Shown piece after piece: positions 12,164 through 13,480 of a stretch of DNA of 13,480 nucleotides. The DNA is from an uncultured Rubrobacteraceae bacterium (GTDB lineage Bacteria > Actinomycetota > Rubrobacteria > Rubrobacterales > Rubrobacteraceae): positions 1 to 13,480 of the forward strand of contig CADCUW010000411.1 in NCBI GenBank assembly GCA_902805985.1, given 5' to 3'. Positions within the stretch are counted from its first letter, which is position 1, and every line of letters starts with the position of its first letter. The notes under the pieces are model-generated. The model had not been told where the DNA came from and searched no databases. It saw only the letters and a list, made by a program, of their open reading frames with translations. A program made the position numbers and the translations under genes.

Positions 12164-12781
12164 CTAGAACTCGAATATGATGCGGGACTTGCCCTTGCCG
12201 CCAGAAGAGGAGCCGCCGCCCCGGCGCAGCAGCAGCCAGAGCAGCACCACGCCGCCGATGACGGCGAGCCCGGTGCCGGAGGTCAGCGTCGCGACGGCAC
12301 CGCTGTGCGCGTCGGCCACGGCGGGACGCTGCTGGACCTCATCGGGCGTCGCCTTGCCCTCGATAATGTCCCTGAAGTTACGCAGGTCCTGCTCCATGAT
12401 GGCCTTCGGGCCGGAGGTCAGCCTGGAGACGGCCTCGCCGGCCTTGCCGCCCGGCGGATCTGCGTACTTCATCTGGACCTCGAGCTTGGTGCGGTTCGGG
12501 GTGACCTCTTGGAAGCGGACCTGCCCCGAGGTCTGGACGTCGCCGTCCACCGTGTTCCACCCGATGGCGCTGTTCTGCTCGTCCTGGGTGGTCCTGGCGT
12601 CGAACTCGGCCCTGTAACCTAGAGGTCCCTTCACGACCCAGTGGGTTGTGTCGGGCCCCGTGGAGCGCACCTCTTCGATGTTTTTCATGAAGCTCGGCAG
12701 GTTCTCGAGGTTGCGCCAGTACTCGTAGACCTGGGCTACCGGGGCTTCTACCTCTATGCTTCCAGTGATCGGCTCCGCCAT
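12164..12781 (-). CDS. SRPBCC-domain protein with a C-terminal membrane anchor
   Basis: 205 residues. Residues 1-145 form an SRPBCC / polyketide cyclase-type domain: GSIEVEAPVAQVYEYWRNLE, LPSFMKNIEEVR, a WVVKGPLG strand, IGWNTVDGDVQTSGQVRF, and a long closing helix ending LRNFRDIIEG. The fold has a hydrophobic pocket, but the ligand is unknown. A linker leads to one membrane helix (about 171-185, GLAVIGGVVLLWLLL) followed by RRGGG, a Gly/Ser/Lys tail and the hydrophobic end IIFEF. With the domain first and the anchor last, it would be tail-anchored with the domain in the cytoplasm. GGAGGG lies 9 bases before the ATG. A sigma-B-like promoter sits upstream, suggesting stress induction. Confidence 0.85.
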   Translation of the reverse strand: MAEPITGSIEVEAPVAQVYEYWRNLENLPSFMKNIEEVRSTGPDTTHWVVKGPLGYRAEFDARTTQDEQNSAIGWNTVDGDVQTSGQVRFQEVTPNRTKLEVQMKYADPPGGKAGEAVSRLTSGPKAIMEQDLRNFRDIIEGKATPDEVQQRPAVADAHSGAVATLTSGTGLAVIGGVVLLWLLLRRGGGSSSGGKGKSRIIFEF

Positions 12782-12835
12782 TCTAAAACCCTCCGTTATT
12801 CGGGGAATACTGCAAGACTTCGATAAGCCCTCTGT

Positions 12836-12860
12836 GTACCCTCACGCTACAGGGGTAAAC
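12836..12860 (-). promoter_or_regulatory. Sigma-B/sigma-F-like promoter for the SRPBCC gene
   Basis: On the minus strand, GTTTAC (complement of 12855-12860), a 13-base spacer and GGGTAC (complement of 12836-12841). The consensus for general-stress sigma factors is GTTTAA or GTTTAC, 12-16 bases, GGGTAT. Transcription would start near 12828, about 47 bases before the ATG. Confidence 0.6.
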
Positions 12861-12918
12861 CTGCGGACTACCCCGTTTTGCCGCCGGGAAGTTAAAGATC
12901 TCACGCGCCCTTGCGGGT

Positions 12919-13480
12919 TCAGGGGCCCGGTCTATCGCCCGGCGACGGAAGGCCCCTCTCCCAGACGCCCTGGTGCCCGTCCATGTACGTGACGAGGGAG
13001 GCGTGCGGCAGCGTGAGCGCGGAGACGAGCACCAGGTAGACGGCGAGAAGGGAGCCGGGGGCTTCCGATGCGCGCGGGACCGCTAGGTAGAGCCCGGCGA
13101 GGAGCGCGAGCGCCAGCGCGGTCAGGGGCGCCGCGTCCCTCGCGAACCGGGCCAGCGCGCGGCCCGGACGCCCGGCGCGCAGGTGGGGGGCGCCCGCGGG
13201 GTCGAGCAACACCAGCCGGGCCACGTGCCGGGGGGCGTGCCAGAGCGTGAAGTACAGGCCGACGGCGAGGACCGGCGGCACGGCGGCGAAGAACGCGAAG
13301 AGCAGCGACGTCTCGAGCGCGATGGGCAGCAGGGTACGGCCTCCTCCGGCGAGGTCGCCGGCCGCGCGGAGCATGAAGAGCAACGCGACCACCGCCAAAG
13401 CGCCCCCAACCGCGAGCCGGAAGCCCGGTGAGAAGACCGCCGGGAGGGCCGTCGCGTCCGCGCCGAACAACCCGGCGGCG
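12919..13480 (-). CDS. blh: Beta-carotene 15,15'-dioxygenase, Brp/Blh family (5' part off the right edge)
   Basis: The frame is open to position 13480, so the TTG at 13470 need not be the start. About 187 C-terminal residues are visible and the family is usually near 300. Hydrophobic helices alternate with the family's conserved His motifs: AAVPPVLAVGLYFTLWHAPRH (a WHxxRH-type motif) and SALTLPHASLVTYMDGHQGVW near the C-terminus. The first His motif would be off the window. Family knowledge: these iron-dependent membrane enzymes split beta-carotene into two retinals, mostly to supply a rhodopsin. A rhodopsin or carotenoid gene would be expected beyond the right edge, but none is visible here. 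Confidence 0.8.
   Translation of the reverse strand, partial: AAGLFGADATALPAVFSPGFRLAVGGALAVVALLFMLRAAGDLAGGGRTLLPIALETSLLFAFFAAVPPVLAVGLYFTLWHAPRHVARLVLLDPAGAPHLRAGRPGRALARFARDAAPLTALALALLAGLYLAVPRASEAPGSLLAVYLVLVSALTLPHASLVTYMDGHQGVWERGLPSPGDRPGP

Noticed and set aside
1..13480. CRISPR arrays, rRNA genes and riboswitches
   Set aside because: No regularly spaced direct repeats, no rRNA-like sequence and no riboswitch core that I could recognise on either strand.

Overview
The window is very GC-rich DNA and looks like a chromosomal segment of a Rubrobacter-like actinobacterium. That genus guess rests on the codon composition, the mix of ATG, GTG and TTG starts behind strong AGGAGG-type ribosome sites, a Brp/Blh retinal-forming enzyme, a membrane HD-GYP protein and the general style of the proteins. 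It was not checked by any database search.

Layout. Positions 1-886 (minus) hold most of a lipoprotein substrate-binding subunit of a branched-chain amino-acid-type ABC transporter, with a good promoter at 957-986. A tRNA-Leu(CAA) follows at 1049-1134. Directly 3' of it lies a small integrated element: a tyrosine recombinase, an XRE repressor with an operator-like cluster of repeats, and a divergent 94-aa orphan gene. Next comes the tail of a DNA methyltransferase of the MmeI-like kind and a 76-aa orphan. The island's right attachment site was not found.

From 3722 to 5440 (minus) there is an unusual unit: two tandem six-codon ORFs (MAKKAW and MAKKPW), each behind a near-perfect Shine-Dalgarno sequence. 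A GC-rich hairpin follows, then a polytopic membrane protein with a degenerate HD-GYP domain. This is the best candidate for something undescribed. The next kilobase (5500-6600) is decaying DNA: two genes broken by frameshifts, a small ORF cut off by a mobile repeat, and a 143-bp element with 18-bp perfect terminal inverted repeats that looks like a MITE.

From 6663 to the end, most genes look intact: a secreted subtilisin-like protease; a small membrane protein; a thiolase of the PcaF/PaaJ type; a secreted protein resembling nuclease A inhibitor (NuiA); a family I inorganic pyrophosphatase followed by two tandem paralogous 85-aa genes of unknown function; two back-to-back strong terminators (one a 44-bp perfect palindrome); a membrane-anchored SRPBCC protein behind a sigma-B-like promoter; and the C-terminal part of a Brp/Blh beta-carotene dioxygenase running off the right edge.

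How the genes may work together: pyrophosphatase and the two paralogs are probably one transcription unit. XRE and integrase form one operon that is probably self-regulated at the shared divergent promoter region. The tiny ORFs and the HD-GYP gene are probably co-transcribed. The other genes look like independent units.
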